From Lachnospiraceae bacterium GAM79 (GTDB taxonomy: Bacteria; Bacillota; Clostridia; Lachnospirales; Lachnospiraceae), in the NCBI GenBank assembly GCA_003584705.1, contig AP018536.1:1860001-1924000 (forward strand): a stretch of 64,000 nucleotides of DNA, given 5' to 3'. The position numbers were made by a program, and so were the translations under genes. Of this stretch, positions 7,748-15,186 are shown in pieces. Every line of letters begins with the position of its first letter. Position 1 is the stretch's first letter. Below the pieces are notes generated by a model. The model had not been told where the DNA came from and did no database searches. It saw nothing but the letters and a program-made list of their open reading frames with translations.

Positions 7748-7775
7748 TTGTGTTGGCAGACAGGTCTGTTATAAT
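7748..7775 (+). promoter_or_regulatory. Promoter of homoserine dehydrogenase with internal palindrome
   Basis: TTGTGT (7748-7753), 16 bp, TATAAT (7770-7775). The spacer holds CAGAC-AG-GTCTG (7757-7768), a perfect 5-bp inverted repeat that could be an operator. Confidence 0.6.
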
Positions 7776-7826
7776 GATACATAGTTGTATTTCCCAGATA
7801 GTATTTACAGAACGAGAGGAGAAATC

Positions 7827-9113
7827 ATGGGCGAGAACCGTAAGATATATGCAGCATTATTGGGAGCAGGAACCGTTGGAAGCGGTGTGTACAAGCTGGC
7901 AGGGATGCAGGAAGAGGATATCTGCCTGAAGACAGGAGCACATCTGGAGATTAAAAAGATTCTGGTGCGCAATCCGGGAAAGGTAAGAGAAGGAATCCCA
8001 CAGGAGTTGTTCACAGATAGCTGGCAGGAGATTTTAGAAGATCCCGAGATTCAGATCGTCATCGAAGTCATGGGCGGCATCGAACCGGCCAGAACCTATG
8101 TGGAAGAAGCCATGAAGGCCGGCAAACAGGTGGTCACCGCCAACAAGGATCTGCTGGCGGAATATGGGGATCCGTTGTTTGAGATCGCCACGGAGAATAA
8201 ATGCGACTTACAATTCGAGGCGGCAGTGGCAGGAGCCATTCCCATTATCCGGCCTTTGCGTCAGAGCCTGGCGGGAAGTCAATTGACGGAGATCATGGGA
8301 ATCGTCAACGGTACGACAAACTATATTTTGACCAAAATGTCCGAGGAAGGTATGGGGTATCAAGAAGCTCTGGATATGGCTACGAGACTGGGCTATGCGG
8401 AAGCAGATCCCACAGCAGACGTGGAAGGCTATGATGCGGGACGCAAGATCGCCATTATGGCATCCATCGCTTTCAGCTCCCGCGTGACGTTCCCTCAGGT
8501 TTATACGGAAGGCATCACGAAGATTACAGCAGAGGATATCCGGTATGCGAAAGAATTCGGCTATGTGATTAAACTGTTGGGTATTACAAAGCTTACAGGT
8601 AAAGGAATTGAAGTAAAAGTACATCCCACATTGATCCCGGACAGCCATCCTCTTGCCACGGTCAGAGATTCCTTCAATGCCGTATTTGTTCATGGTCAGG
8701 CTTGTGATGATGCCATGTTCATGGGACGGGGCGCCGGACAGATGCCCACTGCCAGTGCGGTATTGGGAGATGTCATCGATGTGATGCGTAATATTATCCA
8801 TGGAAGTTGCGGCAAGATTGGCAGTGACAGCCACAAGAAACTTCTCGTACTGGATGTGGAGGAGACGAAGAGCCGTTTCTTCCTGCGCCTGCAGGTAGAG
8901 AACCGTGCCGGAGCATTGGCCAATATCGCCGGAGTTCTTGGTAACAACGATGTCAGCATCGCCCAGATGGTACAGAAACGCAGCCACGACGGTATTGCCG
9001 AGATCGTGGTCATCACCGATCTTGTGACCGAGAGACATTTCAACGACGCCATCCGCATCATGGAAGGCATGTCTGTTGTGAGAGAAATCTCAGGCATAAT
9101 CCGGGTCTACTAA
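7827..9113 (+). CDS. hom: Homoserine dehydrogenase with ACT domain
   Basis: 428 residues from ATG 7827, preceded by GAGAGGAG. It reduces aspartate semialdehyde to homoserine, the branch point to threonine and methionine. The NAD(P)-binding loop is LLGAGTVGSGVYKL near the N terminus; ANKDLLAEYG, GIVNGTTNYILTKM and ADPTADVEGYDAGRK are the substrate and catalytic motifs. The last 80 residues are an ACT domain (RLQVENRAGALANIAGVLG) for allosteric control, usually by threonine. It is alone in its unit. The asd gene supplying its substrate lies at 60028-61113. Confidence 0.97.
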   Translation: MGENRKIYAALLGAGTVGSGVYKLAGMQEEDICLKTGAHLEIKKILVRNPGKVREGIPQELFTDSWQEILEDPEIQIVIEVMGGIEPARTYVEEAMKAGKQVVTANKDLLAEYGDPLFEIATENKCDLQFEAAVAGAIPIIRPLRQSLAGSQLTEIMGIVNGTTNYILTKMSEEGMGYQEALDMATRLGYAEADPTADVEGYDAGRKIAIMASIAFSSRVTFPQVYTEGITKITAEDIRYAKEFGYVIKLLGITKLTGKGIEVKVHPTLIPDSHPLATVRDSFNAVFVHGQACDDAMFMGRGAGQMPTASAVLGDVIDVMRNIIHGSCGKIGSDSHKKLLVLDVEETKSRFFLRLQVENRAGALANIAGVLGNNDVSIAQMVQKRSHDGIAEIVVITDLVTERHFNDAIRIMEGMSVVREISGIIRVY

Positions 9114-9149
9114 AGTTTGTAGAATTGAAAGTTAGTGAAACAAATCCAC

Positions 9150-9390
9150 GAACGCCCATGGCGGACGGAATGTCCTTCCTCGATGTAAGGTCTCCCGGTG
9201 GGAATTTTCTGACGAAAAGTGAGTAGCGGTTCTAAACCGCACGGGCACGGCTCCAGTTGCCATCCATGGCAACGTCCGCCTGTCGCAAACGTCCTGTTCG
9301 CTCCACCCTGTTTTTCTACACTTTTCGAGAAAATATCACCACCTCCCGACAAACATCCTCGGAAGGACATTCCGTCCGCCATGGGCGTTC
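9150..9390. repeat. Element A: 241-bp palindromic element with 30-bp perfect arms
   Basis: Bases 9150-9179 and 9361-9390 are perfect 30-bp inverted repeats. Inward the arms keep pairing imperfectly (GATGT, ATTTTCT, CGAAAAGTG shared). The centre holds two perfect hairpins, GCGGTT/AACCGC (9226-9240) and GTTGCCAT/ATGGCAAC (9256-9273). No convincing reading frame is present. It could be a MITE or a structured RNA element; no transposase-like ends were recognised. Confidence 0.75.
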
Positions 9391-9417
9391 TGCATTTTGG
9401 AAAGTTTTAAAAAAACA

Positions 9418-9559
9418 GTAGCCCCGGCTGGGTATAAGAATAAGCAGTGCCGTAAGCAGACGTCGGTACTTAGCGGTCGTATTATGACCGCTTATGTACC
9501 GCTACGCTCTGCGACAGAGTGCGAGCGTGCCGCGTTTCTTATACCCTGCCAAGGGCTAC
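9418..9559 (+). repeat. Element B, copy 1: 142-bp structured repeat
   Basis: Starts GTAGCC and ends GGCTAC, with arms forming an imperfect stem of about 23 bp that includes 11 perfect pairs (GGGTATAAGAA with its complement). Inside are a hairpin at 9464-9501 (CGGTAC and GCGGTC paired with GACCGC and GTACCG) and another with loop CGA (CGCTCTG/CAGAGTG). A second copy lies inverted at 46753-46891. Differences between copies keep pairing at several stem positions. Confidence 0.8.
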
Positions 9560-9623
9560 GGGGATTTGATAGCATTTCTTTACTAACTCTCAATTTACAT
9601 AAAAAGGTGTAAAGAAAAAATAC

Positions 9624-9652
9624 TTGACACCTATACTTTTCTATAGTATGAT
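9624..9652 (+). promoter_or_regulatory. SigA promoter of the ylxM-ffh operon
   Basis: TTGACA (9624-9629), 17 bp, TATGAT (9647-9652). Confidence 0.85.
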
Positions 9653-9670
9653 AGCCAAGGTGCATATCGC

Positions 9671-10039
9671 ATGACCTATAGAAAGGCACTGGATAAGATG
9701 GACAGGATTTTGGAACAGAATCTGTTATATGATTTCTACGGTGAACTTCTCACCGAGCATCAGCAGAGAGTGTATGAGGATGCAGTATATAATGATATGT
9801 CTCTCAGTGAGATCGCGGGAGAACAGGGCATCAGCAGACAGGGCGTCCATGATCTGATCAAGCGCTGTGACCGGATCCTGCAGGATTACGAGAGCAAGCT
9901 TCATCTGGTGGAACGTTTCATGGCGGCCAAGGAGAAGATCGGTGAGATCGAACAGCTGACGGCAGAGAATGATACGGATCCCGGAGAACGGATGGAACGC
10001 ATCCGGGAATTATCCAGATCCCTTTTAAAGGAATGGTAA
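9671..10039 (+). CDS. ylxM: YlxM family DNA-binding protein (SRP-associated)
   Basis: 122 residues with a sigma-70 region 4-like helix-turn-helix: LTEHQQRVYEDAVYNDMSLS, then EIAGEQGISRQGVHDLIKR (about residues 26-65), then a coiled C terminus. YlxM proteins sit next to ffh in most Firmicutes and are reported to associate with the signal recognition particle. AAGGTG lies 8 bases before ATG 9671. Ten bases separate it from ffh, so the two are co-transcribed from the promoter at 9624. Confidence 0.92.
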   Translation: MTYRKALDKMDRILEQNLLYDFYGELLTEHQQRVYEDAVYNDMSLSEIAGEQGISRQGVHDLIKRCDRILQDYESKLHLVERFMAAKEKIGEIEQLTAENDTDPGERMERIRELSRSLLKEW

Positions 10040-10049
10040 GGAGCAGCAA

Positions 10050-11429
10050 ATGGCATTTGAAAGTTTAACAGACAAACTCCAGAATGTTTTTAAAAACTTA
10101 AGAAGCAAGGGCCGCCTGACGGAAGAGGATGTCAAGTCTGCACTGAAGGAAGTCAAGATGGCACTGTTGGAGGCAGATGTTAACTTCAAGGTAGTCAAGC
10201 AGTTCGTGAAGGCAGTGGAGGAACGTGCCATTGGCCAGGACGTCATGAACGGTCTGAATCCCGGACAGATGGTGATCAAGATCGTAAATGAAGAGATGGT
10301 AAATCTCATGGGCAGTGAGACCACAGAGATTGCCATGCAGCCCGGCAAAGCCATTACCGTTATCATGATGGCAGGTCTTCAGGGTGCAGGTAAGACCACC
10401 GCAACGGCCAAGATCGCCGGTAAGCTGAAACTCAAGGGCAAGAAGCCCTTGTTGGTAGCCTGCGATATTTACCGTCCCGCAGCCATTGAACAGTTACAGA
10501 TCAATGGTAAGAAGCAGGAAGTTGATGTGTTCTCCATGGGAACGGATCATAAACCTGCCGAGATTGCGAAGAAAGCCATTGCGTATGCGGAGAAAAACGG
10601 TCATAATGTAGTGATCCTCGATACTGCCGGACGACTTCATGTGGATGAAGACATGATGGCGGAATTACAGGAGATCAAGGAGACCGTGACCGTGCATCAG
10701 ACACTTTTGGTAGTCGATGCCATGACCGGTCAGGATGCCGTAAATGTGGCAAAAGAATTTGATGAAAAGGTAGGCGTCGATGGCGTAATCCTGTCCAAGA
10801 TGGACGGTGATACCAGAGGCGGTGCGGCACTTTCCATCAAAGCAGTCACCGGCAAGCCGATCCTTTTTGTAAGTATGGGAGAGAAATTGTCCGATTTAGA
10901 GCAGTTCTATCCCGATCGTATGGCAAGCCGTATCCTTGGTATGGGTGATGTGTTATCCCTCATTGACAAGGCACAGGCCAACATCGATATTGACGAGGAG
11001 AAGAGCCGTGATATGGCCGGCCGCATGAAGAAAGGTAAGTTTGATTTTGAGGATTACCTGGAGAGCATGAAGCAGATGCGTAATCTGGGCGGTCTGTCCA
11101 GCATCTTAGGGATGCTTCCCGGAATGGGGATCAAGGCATCGGATCTGGAAGGTGCCATTGATGAGACGCAGATGAAGCGTACGGAAGCCATCGTATTATC
11201 CATGACAAAAGAGGAACGCAGGAATCCCAAGATCCTGACCCCTCAGAGAAAACACCGTATTGCAAAAGGTGCCGGTGTGGATATTGCAACGGTGAATCGT
11301 TTTATCAAACAGTTCGAGCAGACACAGAAGATGATGAAGCAGTTTGGCGGCGGCAAAAAGGGCCGCGGCGGCATGGGTGGTATGTTCGGCGGCGGAAAAT
11401 TTCCCGGTATTGGCGGCAGATTTTTCTAG
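10050..11429 (+). CDS. ffh: Signal recognition particle protein Ffh
   Basis: 459 residues with the N helical bundle, the SRP GTPase G domain (GLQGAGKTT at about 108-116, DTAGR near 190, SKMDGD near 247) and a methionine-rich M domain from about 300 that binds 4.5S/scRNA and signal sequences. It targets nascent membrane and secreted proteins to FtsY and SecYEG. The C-terminal tail is Gly/Lys/Met-rich, common in clostridial Ffh. AAGGAG precedes the start. It is followed by rpsP after 86 bases. Confidence 0.98.
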   Translation: MAFESLTDKLQNVFKNLRSKGRLTEEDVKSALKEVKMALLEADVNFKVVKQFVKAVEERAIGQDVMNGLNPGQMVIKIVNEEMVNLMGSETTEIAMQPGKAITVIMMAGLQGAGKTTATAKIAGKLKLKGKKPLLVACDIYRPAAIEQLQINGKKQEVDVFSMGTDHKPAEIAKKAIAYAEKNGHNVVILDTAGRLHVDEDMMAELQEIKETVTVHQTLLVVDAMTGQDAVNVAKEFDEKVGVDGVILSKMDGDTRGGAALSIKAVTGKPILFVSMGEKLSDLEQFYPDRMASRILGMGDVLSLIDKAQANIDIDEEKSRDMAGRMKKGKFDFEDYLESMKQMRNLGGLSSILGMLPGMGIKASDLEGAIDETQMKRTEAIVLSMTKEERRNPKILTPQRKHRIAKGAGVDIATVNRFIKQFEQTQKMMKQFGGGKKGRGGMGGMFGGGKFPGIGGRFF

Positions 11430-11515
11430 CACTGTTTACTTAACTTAAGTCCGATATGAACAATCAGTTCTTATCATATAAATTATTTTATTTTTAATTA
11501 ATGGAGGAAAAAGAA

Positions 11516-11761
11516 ATGGCAGTAAAGATCAGATTAAGAAGAATGGGACAGAAGAAGGCTCCTTTTTACAGAATTATCGTAGCAGATTCCCGTTCCCCCA
11601 GAGACGGTAGATTCATCGAGGAGATCGGTACCTACGATCCTTCCACCGATCCTTCCACTTTCAAGATCAATGAAGAGCTGGCTAAGAAGTGGTTACAGAA
11701 CGGTGCTCAGCCTACCGAGCAGGTTGCTAAGCTTTTCAAGGTTGCAGGAATCGAGAAATAA
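11516..11761 (+). CDS. rpsP: 30S ribosomal protein S16
   Basis: 81 residues. [20 protein letters not shown] is the invariant S16 N terminus, so ATG 11516 is the start, with GGAGG at 11503-11507; an in-frame ATG at 11501 is part of the Shine-Dalgarno region. S16 is an early assembly protein binding the 16S 5' domain. Next gene khpA follows after 31 bases. Confidence 0.98.
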   Translation: MAVKIRLRRMGQKKAPFYRIIVADSRSPRDGRFIEEIGTYDPSTDPSTFKINEELAKKWLQNGAQPTEQVAKLFKVAGIEK

Positions 11762-11792
11762 GTTCTAAATATCTATTCATCGGAGGTGGATT

Positions 11793-12020
11793 ATGAAGGA
11801 ACTAGTAGAAGTAGTTGCAAAGGCACTCGTTGATAATCCGGATGAAGTAGTTGTAACTGAGAAGACAGAAGGAAAAAATATCGTCCTTGAACTTCATGTA
11901 GCTGCGTCCGATATGGGTAAGGTGATCGGTAAGCAGGGACGTATTGCAAAAGCAATCCGCTCCGTTGTGAAAGCAGCATCATCCAAAGACAACACAAGAG
12001 TGGACGTTGAGATCGTTTAA
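11793..12020 (+). CDS. khpA: KH-domain RNA-binding protein KhpA (YlqC)
   Basis: 75 residues forming one KH domain with the GxxG loop as VIGKQGRIAKAIR (about 44-56). KhpA pairs with KhpB (Jag/EloR) and binds many RNAs, affecting cell length and division in streptococci. The position between rpsP and rimM is the standard one. GGAGGTGG precedes the ATG. A strong terminator follows 29 bases after the stop, cutting this cluster in two. Confidence 0.95.
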   Translation: MKELVEVVAKALVDNPDEVVVTEKTEGKNIVLELHVAASDMGKVIGKQGRIAKAIRSVVKAASSKDNTRVDVEIV

Positions 12021-12049
12021 TTTCGAATTGAGAGATCCCTGACGTTGAG

Positions 12050-12085
12050 CGGAGAAACATACAGGCGTGTGTTTCTCCGTTTTTT
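12050..12085 (+). terminator. Intrinsic terminator between khpA and rimM
   Basis: CGGAGAAACA (12050-12059) pairs perfectly with TGTTTCTCCG (12070-12079), followed by six T. It splits an otherwise contiguous ribosome gene cluster; readthrough or a weak promoter must supply rimM-trmD. Confidence 0.9.
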
Positions 12086-12113
12086 GGCTAAAGCCGGAAT
12101 GGAGTAAAACTAT

Positions 12114-12626
12114 ATGGAAGATCTGTTGCAGGTCGGCATTATCACTTCCACCCACGGGGTGAGAGGAGAAGTAAAGGTATATCCTACCACGGATGATCCC
12201 AGAAGATTCCGCAGATTAAAGGAAGTCGTTCTGGATACCGGCAAGGAAAAAATGAATCTGGAAATTGAGGGTGTCAAGTTCTTTAAGCAGTTTGTGATTT
12301 TGAAATTTAAAGGGCTGGACAACATTAATGATATAGAAAAATATCGTCAGAAGAGCCTGTACGTGACCCGCAAAAATGCAGTGCGTCTGCAAAGGGACGA
12401 GTATTTCATCGCCGATCTGATCGGACTGAAAGTGCAGGATGAAGACGGTAAGGAACTGGGCACGGTAAAAGATGTGATCGAGACCGGTGCCAATGATGTC
12501 TACGAGGTGGAAATGGCAGACGGTAAGAGCCTGCTTCTGCCCGCTATCAAACAGTGTATCCTGAATGTGGACGTGGAAAATGGCACAATGCAGGTACATG
12601 TACTGGAAGGACTGCTTGACTTATGA
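12114..12626 (+). CDS. rimM: Ribosome maturation factor RimM
   Basis: 170 residues with an N-terminal RimM barrel (QVGIITSTHGVRGEVKVYPTT) and a C-terminal PRC barrel (DLIGLKVQDEDGKELG). RimM helps 16S 3' domain maturation and binds S19. AATGGAG precedes the ATG. The stop codon overlaps the trmD start (ATGA), so translation is coupled. Confidence 0.96.
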   Translation: MEDLLQVGIITSTHGVRGEVKVYPTTDDPRRFRRLKEVVLDTGKEKMNLEIEGVKFFKQFVILKFKGLDNINDIEKYRQKSLYVTRKNAVRLQRDEYFIADLIGLKVQDEDGKELGTVKDVIETGANDVYEVEMADGKSLLLPAIKQCILNVDVENGTMQVHVLEGLLDL

Positions 12627-14005
12627 TGAAGTTTCATATTCTGACCCTGTTCCCCGAAATGGTGCAGCAGGGGCTGGCAACCAGTATTTTAGGCCGGGCA
12701 GCGGAGAAGAATCTGATTTCCATAGATGCGGTGAATATCCGGGATTACACACAGGATAAGCACGGAAAAGTGGATGATTACACCTATGGCGGCGGGGCCG
12801 GAATGCTGATGCAGGCACAGCCGGTCTATGATGCCTACCGGGTGGTGGCAGGAGACAGAAAGGTACGCTGCGTCTATCTGACACCACAGGGAGCCCCTTT
12901 TACCCAGAAAAAAGCAAGAGAACTGTCCGGGGAAGAGGAACTGGTATTGCTCTGCGGACATTATGAGGGAATCGATGAGAGAGTTCTGGAAGAGGTCGTG
13001 ACGGATTATATTTCTATCGGCGATTATGTCCTCACCGGTGGGGAACTGGCAGCCATGGTCGTGGTGGACGCGGTGGCCAGACTGGTGCCCGGGGTACTCA
13101 ATAACGACGAATCTGCCGAGACAGAGAGCTTCCATAACGATCTGCTGGAATATCCCCAGTATTCCCGCCCGGAGGAATGGCACGGAAAGAAAGTACCGGA
13201 GGTACTTCTGTCGGGCAATCATAAAAAGATCAATGCCTGGCGGCTGGAACAGTCCGAGAGACGGACGGAAGAACGCCGCCCGGATCTCTATGCGAAATAT
13301 CAGGAAAAACAGAAAGTCATAAAAAAACTTTCCGCGAAGAAACGTATTTTTATTCATATGATGGAGACACTGTCCAGAGGATTGGGAGAAGTTCTCTATG
13401 CGGAGGGGAAAAATGTACTGATCTATCTGCCGGAGATCGGCAATGCCATGCTGAATGCGGAGGATGAGGAGCATTTGGAGAAAATGCTGCCGCTCATTCC
13501 GAAAGCCGTGTCGGGGCATAGTATCGTGACCGTGACAGACCGGTGGAATGAACGTGTCAGTGAAATTTTAGGGTATCATGGCAGTATGCTATGTTCCCAG
13601 GCGTGCTATACCAGAGGGGAACCACTTCCGGTGAGGCACAAGGACATCCGGCAGCTGACAGTGGAAGAGGTTCCTTATGTGGCGGAGCATTATCACCTGG
13701 GAGACGAGATTTATGTCCGGGAGAGGATTACAGCAGGAGATGTCTTCGGCATCTATATCGAGGGAAAACTCTGTGGTTTTATCGGATGCCACAATGACGG
13801 CAGCATGGGAATGCTGTATGTGGAGGATGCATACCGCAGACAAGGACTTGCAGCATCCCTGGAAGGTTATCTGATCAACAAACAGAGAGAACAGGGGATG
13901 ATCCCCTACGCCCATATTGTGAATGGAAATGAAGCGTCCATACAACTGCAGGAACGGTTGGGGCTGAATCTGTCGGATCCCGCGATCTGGTGGCTATATA
14001 ATTAA
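12623..14005 (+). CDS. trmD: tRNA (guanine37-N1)-methyltransferase TrmD fused to a GNAT domain
   Basis: 460 residues, about 215 more than usual for TrmD. Residues 1-245 are a full TrmD: FHILTLFPEM, YGGGAGMLMQ, LLCGHYEGIDERV and IGDYVLTGGELA form the knotted SAM site that methylates G37 next to the anticodon. Without a frame break the chain continues into about 90 residues (IFIHMMETLSRGLGEVLYAE) and a GNAT fold whose acetyl-CoA loop is VEDAYRRQGLAASLEGYLI, ending KAxxNNxA-like in VNGNEASIQLQERLGL. The target of the acetyltransferase is unknown. ATG 12623 overlaps rimM; ATG 12626 is equally possible. A new promoter follows, so rplS is separate. Confidence 0.93.
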   Translation: MMKFHILTLFPEMVQQGLATSILGRAAEKNLISIDAVNIRDYTQDKHGKVDDYTYGGGAGMLMQAQPVYDAYRVVAGDRKVRCVYLTPQGAPFTQKKARELSGEEELVLLCGHYEGIDERVLEEVVTDYISIGDYVLTGGELAAMVVVDAVARLVPGVLNNDESAETESFHNDLLEYPQYSRPEEWHGKKVPEVLLSGNHKKINAWRLEQSERRTEERRPDLYAKYQEKQKVIKKLSAKKRIFIHMMETLSRGLGEVLYAEGKNVLIYLPEIGNAMLNAEDEEHLEKMLPLIPKAVSGHSIVTVTDRWNERVSEILGYHGSMLCSQACYTRGEPLPVRHKDIRQLTVEEVPYVAEHYHLGDEIYVRERITAGDVFGIYIEGKLCGFIGCHNDGSMGMLYVEDAYRRQGLAASLEGYLINKQREQGMIPYAHIVNGNEASIQLQERLGLNLSDPAIWWLYN

Positions 14006-14012
14006 AAAAAGC

Positions 14013-14041
14013 TTGCTTTTTATATGGCCTTATGGTAAAAT
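14013..14041 (+). promoter_or_regulatory. SigA promoter of rplS
   Basis: TTGCTT (14013-14018), 17 bp, TAAAAT (14036-14041), starting a leader of about 70 bases. Confidence 0.65.
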
Positions 14042-14049
14042 CTGAATGT

Positions 14050-14120
14050 TGTGAAAACGAGATGGTCCTCTGCTACCAATAAGGGTATTAAGAACATCCA
14101 TTTTATGAAGGAGGCTCATT
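14050..14120 (+). ncRNA. rplS 5' leader, candidate L19 autoregulatory RNA
   Basis: The leader contains GAGATGGTCCTCT and, about 30 bases on, TAAGAACATCCATTT just before the ribosome binding site. ATGG/CCAT and flanking bases can pair and would place AAGGAGG next to a stem. Firmicutes have a known L19 leader that ribosomal protein L19 binds to repress itself; this matches in position and partly in motif, but I could not compare it with the family alignment. Confidence 0.45.
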
Positions 14121-14468
14121 ATGAGTAACATTATCAAAGAGATCGAAGCAGAACAGTTAAAAGCAACCGTTGATCAGTTTGAAGTCGGCGATACCGTTAA
14201 GGTATACGGCAAGATCAAAGAGGGTAACCGTGAGAGAATCCAGGTATTCGAAGGCGTTGTACTGAAGAGACAGGGCGGCAGCAACAGAGAGACTTTCACT
14301 GTTAGAAAGACTTCCAACGGTATCGGCGTAGAGAAGACTTGGCCTTTACATTCTCCCAACGTAGAGAAGATCGAAGTTGTAAGAAAAGGTAAAGTAAGAC
14401 GTGCTAAGCTGAATTACTTAAGAGATCGTGTTGGTAAGAAGGCAAAGGTTAAGGAATTAGTTAAATAA
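14121..14468 (+). CDS. rplS: 50S ribosomal protein L19
   Basis: 115 residues with the conserved core [32 protein letters not shown] and [21 protein letters not shown]19 sits at the 30S-50S interface. AAGGAGG precedes the ATG by 7 bases. Own promoter and leader upstream, own terminator downstream, so it is probably a single-gene unit. Confidence 0.98.
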   Translation: MSNIIKEIEAEQLKATVDQFEVGDTVKVYGKIKEGNRERIQVFEGVVLKRQGGSNRETFTVRKTSNGIGVEKTWPLHSPNVEKIEVVRKGKVRRAKLNYLRDRVGKKAKVKELVK

Positions 14469-14486
14469 TTACATTGACCGAAGAGG

Positions 14487-14513
14487 GGCAGCTGTTTCTG
14501 ACAGCTGCCTTTT
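14487..14513 (+). terminator. rplS terminator
   Basis: GGCAGCTGT (14487-14495) pairs perfectly with ACAGCTGCC (14501-14509), then TTTT. Confidence 0.9.
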
Positions 14514-14521
14514 ATATTTAT

Positions 14522-14550
14522 TTGAAAAAGGAATACGGATATGGTACACT
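14522..14550 (+). promoter_or_regulatory. SigA promoter of the lepB-rbgA-lepB-rnhB operon
   Basis: TTGAAA (14522-14527), 17 bp, TACACT (14545-14550). Confidence 0.65.
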
Positions 14551-14586
14551 GAGACTTATAAACACTATGCGAGATAGGACAGAACA

Positions 14587-15162
14587 TTGAGAAATAAGGG
14601 ACTAAGTTTTTATAAAAAAAAGAAAAAGATCAGTCAGGAACTGCTCAGGGAAATTTTCAGCTGGATCTTCGGCATTGCACTGTCAGTCTTTCTGGCTGCA
14701 GTGGTGGTTATCTTTCTGGGAAAGTCCACCAGAGTTGTGGGCATGTCCATGGAACCGACACTGGAGAATGGACAGCAGATATTTATTGACCGTTTTCTGT
14801 ATGTTTTATCTTCTCCGAAGGCGGGAGACATAGTAGCATTTCTGCCGAATGGCAATGAAAATTCCCATTATTATGTCAAGCGTGTTGTGGCAGGGCCGGG
14901 AGACAAGGTAAGGATCGCGGACGGAACTCTGTATGTCAACGGGCAGGAAAGCAAATGGGTGACGGAACGGATCCTGGATGCGGGTATAGCGGAAAACGAG
15001 ATCATCCTTGGGAACAAGGAGTATTTCTGCATCGGGGACAACCCGAATAACAGCGAAGACAGCAGATCCGCCAATATCGGACCGGTGGAGGAGGGCGATA
15101 TGATCGGCAAAGCCTGGTTCCACTTAAAATCCGGGACGGATGGCATCGGCTTTATCAAATAG
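14587..15162 (+). CDS. lepB: Signal peptidase I (first of two)
   Basis: 191 residues with one N-terminal membrane anchor (about 22-45) and the S26 catalytic dyad: S54 in VVGMSMEPTLE and K98 in HYYVKRVVAGPGD. The box CIGDNPNNSEDSR is the conserved domain E. It cleaves Sec and Tat signal peptides on the outer face of the membrane. The start is a TTG codon at 14587, after AGGACAG; no better ATG exists before the anchor. The gene is separated from rbgA by 24 bases. A second, only moderately similar signal peptidase follows rbgA. Confidence 0.93.
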   Translation: MRNKGLSFYKKKKKISQELLREIFSWIFGIALSVFLAAVVVIFLGKSTRVVGMSMEPTLENGQQIFIDRFLYVLSSPKAGDIVAFLPNGNENSHYYVKRVVAGPGDKVRIADGTLYVNGQESKWVTERILDAGIAENEIILGNKEYFCIGDNPNNSEDSRSANIGPVEEGDMIGKAWFHLKSGTDGIGFIK

Positions 15163-15186
15163 AAAGTATGGTAGGAGAATAGAAAA

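Larger units (their letters stand above)
9125..9593. repeat. Outer imperfect inverted repeat enclosing elements A and B
   Basis: TTGAAAGTTAGT from 9125 and the complement of TTGAGAGTTAGT ending at 9593 match at 11 of 12 positions, with partial pairing further inward. They enclose the whole gene-free stretch between hom and ylxM except its promoter. Confidence 0.45.

Noticed and set aside
8208..9038. Minus-strand frame opposite hom
   Set aside because: Shadow of codon usage in a convincing homoserine dehydrogenase; His/Cys-rich composition typical of antisense frames.
9219..9612. Two short plus-strand frames in the hom-ylxM gap
   Set aside because: They fall within palindromic elements A and B and have no ribosome binding sites or family features.
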